In this document: positions 1-10,024 of the stretch, one piece after another
Layout: each line of letters begins with the position of its first letter
Position numbering within the stretch: position 1 is the stretch's first letter
Source of the DNA: Palaemon carinicauda
Lineage: Eukaryota; Arthropoda; Malacostraca; Decapoda; Palaemonidae
Assembly (NCBI RefSeq): GCF_036898095.1
Contig: NC_090739.1
Span: 62,604,342-62,668,341, forward strand
Direction of reading: 5' to 3'
DNA: 64,000 bases
Notes under the pieces: generated by a model
What the model saw: only the letters and a program-made list of their open reading frames with translations
Database searches by the model: none
What the model was told of the DNA's origin: nothing
Position numbers and translations under genes: made by a program

Positions 1-36
1 TCCAGTTACGGAACAAATGACAAATTTGTAGTTGTA
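1..36 (+). mobile_element. DIRS family B relic, ICR piece left of A1
   Basis: AGTTACGGAACAAATGACAA followed by ATTTGTAGTTGTATTT matches the ICR of the family B copy at 28180-28222. The rest of this element lies left of the window or was removed. It is split from its 3' end (6293-6570) by element A1. Confidence 0.75.
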
Positions 37-424
37 TTTTTCAATATTAAACTTACCCGATGATCATATAGCTGTCAGCTCTGCTGCCCGACAGAAAAAC
101 CTACGGGCGGAATACGCCAGCGATCGCTATACAGGTGGGGGTGTACATCAACAGCGCCATCTGTCAAGTAGGTACTCAAGTACTCGATGTCAACACAGAA
201 CCAATTTTCTCTCTGTCGTGCCACTGGCAAGACCTACTAAATACGCTGTTACTAACTGGATTTGTTTTCACAACGATTTGGTGAAGTACACTATTCCAGT
301 TTTGAGCTTTCGCTATGCAGGGGTTTTATCTTCATTTCAAAACTTGAACTCGTTTTGGATAGATTTAATTATGGTGACAGAGAGTATGGACTCTCTTTCA
401 CTTTTAAATGGCCGACCCTTCCCT

Positions 425-1387
425 TAGACGGAAGTGTGTTTAGGTTTTTAGTAATTTTGCTTAACACGTTATAGATCTATATATTTTATATCTCTCCGCC
501 TTTATTAGGCCTCTTCGATTAACTTTCCATTTATTATCAACATATAAAAATAAATTTTTATGTTTTGTTTATATGCGACCTTTCCTGATAGTAGGCAGTC
601 CTAACTTGGAACCGAAGTTAATCAACGTTGAGCCCGTTATATCGTATTTTACCTTTAAAGAATTTATAACTTTTTAAATTTAATGTTTTATGAAAGAATT
701 TCTTTGATAGTCTCGTACTGTTTTCAAAGATGAACTAACGTTTAGTTTTTTTAGTCTACGCAGTTGTTGACGTTCAGGACGTTCAACATGCGCTCTATCG
801 TTACGATAGAGAGAGAGATTGTTTCACGGTTTCACTTTGCAGTAAGAGTAAACGATTCTAGCGTTTCGTTCATTCTTTCTTAGCTTAAATGGTTTAAATT
901 CTAAATTAAAGGAACTTTTTATTTGGAAAACCTTTCAGTTTTTTCCTTTAGCAAATAACATGTTTTGACGATATATAATTGGGCTCTTCTCTCAGGTGCG
1001 AAATCAAGAGAGAAAGAGAGAGAGAGATAGAGACGGAGGGAGAGAGAGGAGAGAAAAAACGTTTCGTTCAAGCGGGTAACGTTGTTCTCGTTTTACTCTC
1101 CTCCCTAATCGCTGTAGGGGAAGAAGGTAAAACGTTTCTAGGGTTTTATTCTTGTTCCCAGACTATGTGCGGTGAGAGATTGTAAACGTAGTTTATTTGA
1201 TCTAGTGTTTAGTCTCTTTCCCAGCCACTGAATTCTTTATCTTTATATATGTTTTCTGTTGCATTATACGACTGTTTTCGCAATTACTACCTTTTAATGA
1301 AGGGTAGGATTGCGTGTTTCAGGTAGAAATCAGTAAAAGTCTCGATTTCAGTGAAATAAGTGCAAAACAGAAAATCAAAGTGATAAA
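425..1387 (+). other. A1: foreign segment replacing the ORF1 start
   Basis: The ORF1 start is recognisable at 409 (ATGGCCGACCCTTCCCTT), then similarity to A2-A4 stops abruptly and returns at about 1388 (GCGCAAAGTGTTACAGTGTT). The segment is AT-rich, has no domain I recognise, and includes a purine tract (about 1003-1056, GA-rich) and a 5S rRNA-like stretch at 611-640. The cysteine-rich module of ORF1 is absent. Confidence 0.6.
611..640 (+). ncRNA. 5S rRNA-like fragment (short)
   Basis: ACCGAAGTTAATCAACGTTG followed by AGCCCGTTA matches the central part of animal 5S rRNA as I remember it (ACCGAAGTTAAGCAACGTTG, then AGCCCGGTTA) with about two differences. The flanks do not continue convincingly. 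It could be a relic of a 5S-derived internal promoter or chance. Confidence 0.35.
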
Positions 1388-3480
1388 GTGATATGCGCAA
1401 AGTGTTACAGTGTTGCGTCCGAGGGTTCGTCTGTTCGTGCCTGTCGTTCACCTAGTCCGGGACCTCTTGCAAGCTCCCAAGCCCAGGGGAGAAGTAATGT
1501 CGAACGACTTATGGGTTCCTCAGGCCTTGATCAACGAACAGACGTTTTTCCCTCCGTGGTTTCGGGCGTATCTACCAAGATCGCCCCACCCACACAAAGA
1601 CGAGAGAGCCCATTTACTTCTCGTCTGCGGAAGAGGTTTCTCGTAAGAAACCATGGACCACATCTCGCAGCTTTTTAAGTGCAAGTCGGTCCCTTCCGCG
1701 CAAGTCCAACGGCCCAGGTGTAGCCACTGGGTCAGTTCGGACTCGATGCAGTCATCCGACGACTGCACACCTCCCAAGAGAGGCAAGGTGGTACCGCAAC
1801 AGGCAGTAACTCCGTCTGTTGCCGCACCCGCTGTTTAGACCCTCAGTCACAACGGACAGTAGCTCCGTCTGTTGCCGCTTTTGTAGACCCTAAGTGGTCT
1901 TTACTGCAGTCTATGCAGACTCAATTAGCTGCGGTTATGCAGGAGTTTCGTGCGGAGAAGGTTAACGCTGCACCCGTTAGCCTACAACCTTCCACGGTTG
2001 TGCGCCCAGCTCACGCTGAGGCTGCCTGCTCCCACACTCCGGCTGCGGAGAGGTTGGCGCTGCACCCGTTAGCCTACAACCTGCCACGGTTGTGCGCCCA
2101 GCAGACGCTGAGGCTACCTGCTCCCACACTCCGGCTGTGAGAGCTCCTCCACCCATGCGCAGTCGACCCTGCCAGACGCATGCTGACTCCCACAGACGCA
2201 CGGAGCACTCCGTTGCCGTGCGTGAGCTACCACAACAACAGGAGGGTGGAGTTAGGCTGCCGTGTTTTGACACGGTGCGTCAGCCTCCGCAACCCACGGT
2301 GGTTACCGCCACTCGCCCGCAGCAGACTAGTCAGTCAGGAGTTGAGGCTTCCCCACACAGCTTTGGTTGTTGCCAGCTCACAGACTGTCAAGCAGTTACA
2401 TGACGTTGCCTTCTGGTTTGCTACTAATGCACCAGTGCTGTATGTCCTCACGCACCTGTTGTGGTTGACAGTTCAGTTTTTTGACAGTTCACAGACTGTC
2501 AGGCAGTTACATAACGTTGCCTTCTGGTCTGCTGCTAATGCACCAGTGCTGTATGTCCTCACGCACCTGTTGTGGTTGACAGTTCAGTTTTTGACAGTTC
2601 ACAGACGGTCAAGCAGTTACATAACGTTGCCTTCTGGTCTGCTGCTTATGCACCAGTGAGACCCTCACTGAGATAACCTAGCTTTTCTCGGACAAGGTTC
2701 CTGTAGATGAGAAAGTGCTGTTCTCCCTCCTACTGATATTCCTTTGAGGACTCTGTCATTTGAAGAGGAGCCTTAAGCTGCTTAGCCTCCTGTGGACTTT
2801 AATTAAAGCATAACAAGGCTTCCAGGGATGGTAAATGGTTCCGCTTCAGTCGCTAACCCCGTCTGTTGCCACACCTGCTCCCGTAGACCCTAATGGGCTT
2901 TGCTGCAAGACATGCAGTCCAAGCTTGTGTCCTTGATAGAGGATTTTTTACGGAGAAGAACCTTCTGGCCAACAACCTTCCTACTGGTTGGTTGTGCGCC
3001 CTGTTGACGCTGAGGTATCCTTCTCGCGTCCGCCAGTTGAGGTGGTTCCTCCACCGATGCGACCCAGTGTGGGTTGCCAGTCGCACGTTGACGTTAAGCG
3101 ACGCTCGGAGGTGGTTGTTGACGTTCAGTGTGTCACTAGGAAGACGTTCAACAACCAGCAGAGGTGACTTGTTGTGACGCGGTGCGTCAACCTCAGCAAC
3201 CCGGTAGGGTGTTGACTGCACAACCCAGACAGTCTAGACAGTTTCGGGTTGACGCTGTACTTCCTCGCGTCCCCATGGTTGACAGTTCACAGACTGTGCA
3301 GCAGTACCATGATATTGCGTCCGGCTCCGTCACGCATCCACCAGTGCGACCGGATTCAGCGAGTCAGACGTTGCCCACTCCGTTGCCGTTTCCTCATCAG
3401 TTTCGGATGAGGAACCCTCTGATGAGGACGTTGCTGAACAAGACGATCAACCCCCAGCCCTGCTATCCATCCAGAAGATG
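1388..3480 (+). pseudogene. A1 ORF1 remnants, duplicated and broken
   Basis: Several frames carry pieces of family A ORF1: SVRACRSPSPGPLASSQAQG near 1420, a Pro/Gln/His-rich stretch to about 2370, tandem ~110-base repeats (2370-2660), then a second start of the same central region at about 2830 (CGTCTGTTGCCACACC, compare 1865). The second copy resembles A3 more than A2 (AGACAGTCTAGACAGTTTCG). It ends in an acidic stretch (DEEPSDEDVAEQDDQPPA in one frame) where RT has been deleted. No single frame is longer than about 160 codons. Confidence 0.7.
2370..2660 (+). repeat. ~110-bp tandem repeat inside A1 ORF1
   Basis: A unit containing GTTGCCTTCTGGT, TGTATGTCCTCACGCACCTG and GACAGTTCACAGAC recurs 2.5 times. 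The GTTGCC landmarks at 2405, 2516 and 2626 give spacings of 111 and 110 bases. The second spacing breaks the reading frame. A2 and A3 have a single related unit. Confidence 0.8.
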
Positions 3481-4480
3481 CTGAAGAAGGAACGCTGCCC
3501 TGTCAGGCTGTGGATGAGTCTGGTAAGGACACTGTCACTTGGAAGACTACACCTCCGTCCTCTTCTGTATCATCTAGCTTTTCACTGGAAAAAGGACAAG
3601 ACGCTAGAAGCGGTCTCGATCCCGGTTTCCGGAAAGATAAAGTCTGGTCTGACTTGGTGAAAGGACTTTATCAACCTTAGAAAGGGTCTTCCCCTTACTG
3701 TTCAGACTCCCAACCACGTTCTCTTCTCGGACGCATCGGACGTAGGCTGGGGTGCGACATTAGGCGGTAGGGAATGCTCGGGATTATGGAACTCGAGTCA
3801 AAGGACAATGCATTTCAACTGCAAGAAGCTACTGGCAGTATATCTGACCTGGAAAAGCTTCAGGTCTCTCCTTCAAGGCAAAGTGGTGGAGGTGAACTCG
3901 GACAACACCCGGCTTTGACGTACATCTCCAAGCAAGGAGGGACCTACTCTCTGACATGGTACGAGATCGCAAGGGACCTCCTCACCTGGTCAACAGGTCT
4001 AGACTTTTCACTAGTAACGAGGTTCATCCAAGGCAACTTGAATGTCATAGCAGATTGTCTCAGTAGGAAGGGACAAATAATTCCAACAGATTGGACCCTC
4101 CACAAGGATGTATGCTAGAGACTTTGGGCCTCCTGGGGCCAGCCAACCATAGATCTCTTCGCAACCTCGATGACCAAGAGGCTCCCAATAGTTTGCTCAC
4201 CTATCCCGGACCCAGCAGTAGTCTATATAGATGCCTTTCTACTAGATTGGTCACATCTAGATCTATATGCATTCCCTCCGTTCAAGATTGTCAACAAGGT
4301 ACTGCAGAAGTTCGCCTCTCACGAAGGGACAAGGTTGACGCTAGTTGCTTCCCTCTGGCCCGCGAGAGAATAACTCACCGAGGTACTTCGATGCCTAGTA
4401 GACGTTCCCAGAACACTTCCCCTAAGGGTGGACCTTCTACGTCAGCCACGCGTAATGAAGGTACACCAAGGCCTCCACGC
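3478..4480 (+). pseudogene. A1 RT/RNase H linker and RNase H remnant
   Basis: It begins at the RT/RNase H linker (MLKKERCPVRLWMSLVRTLS) and continues in shifting frames through LFSDASDVGWGATLGG (about 3720-3770), an indel-damaged CKKLLAVYL region (about 3820-3845), TALTYISKQGGTYSLTWYEI and NVIADCLSRKGQ to the linker near 4480. It has frameshifts and an unrelated stop. RT itself is missing. Confidence 0.72.
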
Positions 4481-5590
4481 TCTTCGTCTGACTGCCTTCA
4501 GACTATCGAAAGACTCTCGAGAGGTAGAGGCTTTTCGAAGGAGGCAACCAGAGCGTTTGCTAGAGCAAGGAGAACATCCACCCTTAGAATCTACCAATCG
4601 AAGTGGGAAATCTTCCGAAACTGGTACAAGTCAGTATCCGTATCCTCGACCAGTACCTCTGTAACTTAAATAGCTGACTTTCTCTTATATCTGAGGAAAG
4701 AACGATCTCTTTCAGCTCCCACTTTCAAGGGTTACAGAAGCATGTTGGCATCAGTCTTCCGTCACAGAGGCTTAGATCTTTCCAACAATAAAGATCTACA
4801 AGACCTCCTTAAGTCTTTTGAGACCACGAAGGAGCGTCGTTTGGTTACACCTGGTTGGAATTTAGACGTGGTACTAAGATTCCTTATGTCAGACAGGTTC
4901 GAACCGCTTCAATCAGCCTCCCTGAAAGATCTCACCTTTAAGACACTTTTCCTGATATGCTTAACCACAGCTAAAAGAGTCAGTGAGATTCATGCCTTCA
5001 GCAAGAACATCGGATTCTCATCCGAAACGGCTACATGTTCTACAACTTGGTTTTCTAGCCAAACACGAGCTGCCTTCTCGGCCTTGACCAATATCGTTCG
5101 ATATTCCAAACTTATCGTATGGTTGGAAATGAACTAGAAAGAGTATTATGTCCTGTAAGAGCTCTTAAGTTCTTTTTAAAATCCTTTACGAGGCCCGTCT
5201 GAAGCTTTATGGTGTTCAGTTAAGAATCCATCTTTGCCTATGTCAGAGAATTCTTTATCCTATTTTATCAGACTGTTAATACGAGAAGCTCATTCCCATC
5301 TGAATGAGGAAGACCAAGCTTTGCTGAAGGTAAGGACACACGAAGTTAGAGCTGTCGCAACTTCCGTGGCCTTTAAACAAAATAGATCTCTGCAAAGTAT
5401 ATTCGACGCAACCTATTGGAAAAGCAAATCAGTGTTCGCGTCTTTTATCTTAAGAATGTCCAGTCTCTTTACGAGAACTGCTACACTCTGGGACTATTCG
5501 TAGCAACGAGTGCAGTAGTGGTGAGGGCTCCACCACTACAATTCCCTAATTCCATAACCTTTTTAATCTTTCTCTTGAAATGTTTTATTA
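4091..5590 (+). pseudogene. A1 tyrosine recombinase, multiply broken
   Basis: It starts with the family ATG (4091, MDPPQGCMLET). A TAA at 4667-4669 replaces a Gln codon (…STSVT then stop). The frame reopens at 4742 (MLASVFRHRGLDLSNNKDLQ) with the catalytic Arg in TAKRVSEIHAFSKN, is lost by an indel near 5040, and returns at 5234 with THEVRAVATS. A further deletion just before the nucleophile turns ASFYLKDV into ASFILRMS, removing the tyrosine from the frame. Confidence 0.78.
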
Positions 5591-5952
5591 TTGTTTTTGG
5601 GTTGTCCGGAAGGCTAAGAAGCCTTTCGCATCCTACTTGATTTGGCGGGTGGTCAAAGTCATTTCTTGAGAAGCGCCTAGATTAGAGGTTTTGATGAGGA
5701 CCTTTAGTATGGGTTGCAACCCTTCATACTTCAGCTCCTAGGAGTCGCTCAGCATCCTATGAGGATCGCGAGGCTCAGTAAGGAAGACGTACTTAAAAAG
5801 GCACAGTAATTGTTCAAGTCTACTTCCTTACCAGGTACTTATTTATTTTATGTTTGTTATTTTGAATAACTGCTAAAATGAAATACGGAATACTTAGCTC
5901 ATAATAATGTCAACATGTAATGCTGGTCTCTACCCACCCCCCTGGGTGTGAA

Positions 5953-6290
5953 TCAGCTATATGATCTTCGGGTAAGTTTAATATTGAAAAATGTTATTTT
6001 CATTAGTAAAATAAATTTTTGAATATACTTACCCGATGATCATAAATTAAAGGACCCACCCATCCTCCCCAATAGAGACCCAGTGGACAGAGGAGAAAAT
6101 TGGTTCTGTGTTGACATCGAGTACTTGAGTACCTACTTGACAGATGGCGCTGTTGATGTACACCCCCACCTGTATAGCGATCGCTGGCGTATTCCGCCCG
6201 TAGGTTTTTCTGTCGGGCAGCAGAGCTGACAGCTATATGATCATCGGGTAAGTATATTCAAAAATTTATTTTACTAATGAAAATAACATT
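5953..6290 (+). repeat. A1 internal complementary region and right ITR
   Basis: ICR 5953-6043 (ATATGATCTTCGGGTAAG, then the mirrored right end CTTACCCGATGATCATAAAT) and right ITR 6091-6290, which pairs with 41-213 (TCGATGTCAACACAGAACC and its complement). The ICR carries TTCGGG where the ends have ATCGGG, a single later mutation. Confidence 0.82.
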
Positions 6291-6292
6291 TT

Positions 6293-6570
6293 TTCTAACT
6301 ATACAAACCTTAGCTATTCAATCAAACTTGCCCGCCTGCCCTATCCCCCTTGAAGTCCTACCTCCAAGCAAAGTGAGCTCAAGCACAGGTGTGTGTGAGG
6401 GGGCGGTTAGCAAGCTACCCTCCCTACCCCTGCTAACTAGTGGTGTGGGTAGTAAACCCTCGTTAAAAATTAATGGCTCGTCTTTTCAGCTACGCCGAAA
6501 GTAATGGCCGTGTTAAATAGCTAAGGTCTGTATAGTTAGGAAAAATACAAATTATCTATGAATTTGTCAT
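6293..6570 (+). mobile_element. DIRS family B relic, right ITR after A1
   Basis: Starts CTAACTATACAAACCTTAGC and ends ATGAATTTGTCAT, matching the 3' end of the family B copy (28223-28502), including the GTGTGTGAGGGGG stretch, TTAATGGCTCGTCTTTTCAG and the final GGAAAAATACAAATTATCT. Together with 1-36 it forms one interrupted family B terminus. Confidence 0.82.
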
Positions 6571-9500
6571 TTTTCTTTTAGATGATGACCCCGAACTTCA
6601 GTTTTGTGGGAATCTGTTGCTTTCCTTAGGGAAGCAATGGCGCCCACCTCCGAGGGAAGTCTCTTCCGTTGCTGCTTGCAGTAACTCTACTGTACTTTCC
6701 TTTGATGCTTTCGGGTCTCCCTACTAAGGAATGGTTCTGAGAGTAAGTGTTACAGTTTACTGCAGCACTCTCTGCTTCTGCTCAGCTTCTTTCCTGCAGC
6801 TTCAGTGTAGGAACGAGAGCAGTGGCAGTCTGGTTTACTTCGGGGTTTCCATTCAAGATGATCCTTACGGGGTGAACCCAGAAATTAGGTTGGCTACGTT
6901 TCACAGGCAGCACTCGATGTCAACCTTCAACTTAAGCTCTGTTCATTAATAGAAAGCAGAGAGCACTGCCCGGAGGTCTGCCTCTAGGTGTTAGACAACA
7001 TTCCCTTCCGAGGGAGAGTTAACCTCCACCAGATGTTGGGGAACTTTCCCTTCCAAGGTAGAGTTACCCTCCACCAGCCACTGTCGAGCAATCCAACAAC
7101 TTACATGGAGAATTGCTGACAGCTGTAGCAGGGATTGGTCACCTTTCTCGCTTATGGGAGAGACTGCTTTCGCCTGGGTGGTTTCCCCTTCGGGGGATTC
7201 CTCCGGCAGGATTTGGATGGATTTGTCCATGCCCTTCCCTTGCTCTTCGGAGCAAGCCCTCTGGAGCTTGGCGATGAAGGAGTCAAGTGACTTTGCAATT
7301 CCTGCTCATCGCTGCCATACCCTCAGAGTACAAAACGAGTCGTGTGCAAGTTCCCTTTGGGGTCTTTGCTGCAGGGGTGAGGACTGCCCCGCCACTTCTC
7401 CCATCGATGTGTCTCGTAGGCTTTAACTCTTCGGTTTTATTGCCGACATCATGGCTTTTAGGCACAACAAAGCTCTTAGAGCTTTGTGAGGCCAGGTCCT
7501 TCAGGCCCTGTACCTCATGGTTTCCACCTCTTACGAGGGAGAAACTTCATGTAAGCTTACATATTACCTCTTGGCGGCACAACAAAGCTCTTAGAGCTTC
7601 GTGAGGCTAAGCCCTTCAGGACCTGCCCCTCATGATTTCAACCTCCTACCAGGGAGAAACTGCTGTTCTTCAAGTTCAGCACAGCTTTTTTCATTACCTT
7701 CTGAGGGGACGACATAAGGCTACTCACCAACAGGATGAGCATGAGTACCTCGCAAAGACCTTAGTTTCGCAAAGAAGTCATGCGCAGTGTTGTGCACCCA
7801 CCCACTGAGCTTTATCAAGGTGGGTGGGTGAGCTCTTCTACTTGATGAAGGTCTGCGAGCAACCTGAGTTGCTCACCTTAGTACTCATTACGAGTTTGCA
7901 AGACCATACTTCGGTACCGTATAGAGCTTCAGCTTACTGTTGCCTTAAGTGTGGGCCACTGAAGTAGTGCAAACTTACTCATATTACCTATATCCATCCT
8001 TACAATTAAGAGTCAACTCTCCTTGCCAGCACACGAGAGCTCCTGGCAGTGTTCGATAACGCACGTCAGCGCTCACTAGCGTTCGTGAGCACTTGCCGGT
8101 GTTCACTGGCAAACCTGGTAAAACCTGCCTAGTGTTAATGTTCTTGGCATTCTAGACCAACAAACCCTTACATGCGAGACTATGCTTCTACACAACTACA
8201 GACGTTCGCTAACACCCTATAAAGACTGAATTGAACTTCTTTGTGGTTGTGCATGCACGCTTATAAAGACAAAATCTTAGGGTTATTGCCACAAACGCGG
8301 GTTATTACAGATCGCTTGCGGTCACCTTATGCCATCATTGTGTCCCCAGGGCTTATTTTCCTTTTGGAATGGAGAGCTCTTCGGAGCACTCACACAACTG
8401 GCTAGTGAGACATACTCTTGCAAGGTTAATTTTTGCAAGCCTCTAATCCCAAGGGAATAGTGTTGGCTTCTGCTTACATTTACGAACAATAGCAAGCAAG
8501 TATTCACTTACAAGGACACTTATCCCACCCAGAAGGTGGGCAGGCAAACATATAATATCAACTTAGGTTTGATCGATGCGCTTGCTGCATGTACTTTTCG
8601 TGGATGCACACATCCTCATGGACATGTTGACAATGCTATAGCTAGTCGATGATCAATTTCTTTGGGCAATATTGTTGCTATTCATCGCGCATACATTCAG
8701 GCCCTACTCTTTGCAAAGATTAGGTAACCGAGACAGGGTCGAAAAGCGTGAATTCACGTTACTTTGGTGCTCTAGTGTAGGATAACTATTTACCTAGAAA
8801 ATCACTGCTCATTGCCTACGCTTGGATAATTAACACACTAAATACTGCCTAATATTGTTTTTATTTGGTTTCTATCACATTATAAATAATTTGTAATTAA
8901 ATCAGTGAGTGTACAGTACATATGTACACATGTACACTTCATACTGGTCACGGTAAGGCTACAGTATAGTACAGTACAGTACGTAACACTACAGTATTTA
9001 GTCGTTGTCTTGACTGAAACTATAATTTTACCAAGTAGTCATCATACCATTATAACAAAACACTGTTGTTCATATCTAGTAATACTGTACTGTATAACAT
9101 TCACTGATACTGTAGTGTATATTACTGTAATTTATGTAGAGTAATATCAATACAGTACAACTTAATTGTAATGTAAGCGTTCGCTGTGGTAGTTCAGATT
9201 ACTTAACTACTTTGAACACTCACCACACATGAAGCTTACATTTATATATTGTACAGTATTATAGAGTACAGTACGTAATTAATAAACAATGTGTGTACTG
9301 TAATACCATTATGCATAGTATGCAGTAAAACGCGTGATTTTCGTTTGAAAGTCACTAACTGGCAAATCTCACATTCATATCATTTCTAATGAGACTAGGT
9401 TCCTAGGACCATACTTTTAACTTGGCTCCACAAGGCACTTAAAGAGTTGGAAGACCCAGGCTTACATAACTGAGGACCATAAAGTGTGAAGTAGGAGATG

Positions 9501-9643
9501 ATGATTTTAAAGCTTAAGATAAAGACAACTGGTGAAATCTAACTGAAGCCCTTTGTGTCAGTAGGTGTAGGAGATGATGATTTAATTTTTAACTTAATTG
9601 TGTTAATATTTTTTGTAATTTATTTTGTTGCTTGGTTAATGGT
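6571..9643 (+). other. Unclassified stretch between family B relic and A2
   Basis: 6571-8500 is GC-richer than intron sequence and has motifs such as CCTTCCGAGGGA and TTCGGGG that also occur in the ORF1 region of the long family B copy. It may be a decayed DIRS ORF1, but no frame is convincing. It holds a two-copy repeat near 7009-7075, a direct duplication (7449-7676) and an inverted repeat of CACCCACCCA with TGGGTGGGTG (7795-7830). 8880-9320 is AT-rich with many ACTGTA/TACAGT palindromic words. No gene is supported. Confidence 0.5.
7449..7676 (+). repeat. Two-copy ~115-bp direct duplication
   Basis: GGCACAACAAAGCTCTTAGA occurs at 7461 and again at 7576. The copies continue through GTGAGGCCAGGTCCTTCAGG / GTGAGGCTAAGCCCTTCAGG and end in GAGGGAGAAACTTC / CAGGGAGAAACTGC. 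Several substitutions separate them, so the duplication is not recent. Confidence 0.8.
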
Positions 9644-10024
9644 TTTTTCAATATTAATCTTACCCGGTGATCATGTAGCTGCAGCTCTGCTGCCCGACAG
9701 AAAAAACCTACGGGCGGGATACGCCAGCGATCGCTGTACAGGTGGGGGTGTACAACAACAGCGCCATCTGTCTAGTAGGTACTCAAGTACTTCTTGTCAA
9801 CAAAGAACCAATTTTCTCTCTGTCGTGCCACCGGCAAGACCTACTTGATACGCTGTTGTTTCTGGAGTTGATTTTCATGCTTTTTGGTGATGTATTCTCT
9901 CTAGTTATTAGCTTTCGCTGTACAGAAGTTATCATCAATACTTTATCACTTTCATTGATTAGATTTTGGATTATTTGTTGACGACTTGGATAGATTTTGG
10001 ATTTCCCCCTTTGACTAATTCAAT

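Larger units (their letters stand above)
37..6292 (+). mobile_element. DIRS family A element A1, internally deleted and mosaic
   Basis: Left ITR 41-213, right ITR 6091-6290, ICR 5953-6043. The element sits inside the ICR of a family B element: family B sequence stops at about 36 in a T-run and resumes at 6293. Relative to A2 it lacks all of RT (the junction is near 3470, where gag-like sequence passes directly into the RT/RNase H linker) and carries about 0.95 kb of unrelated sequence in place of the ORF1 start. ORF1, RNase H and recombinase are broken at many points. It cannot move by itself. Confidence 0.85.

Noticed and set aside
979..1185. Small charged protein
   Set aside because: It is a translation of a GA-rich purine tract in the foreign segment of A1, with no coding support.
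7795..7830. CACCCACCCA / TGGGTGGGTG inverted repeat as a terminator or regulatory hairpin
   Set aside because: It is low-complexity, has no neighbouring gene, and there is no eukaryotic role that the sequence supports.
8905..9144. 79-codon frame
   Set aside because: It lies in ACTGTA-rich low-complexity sequence, which leaves frames open by composition.
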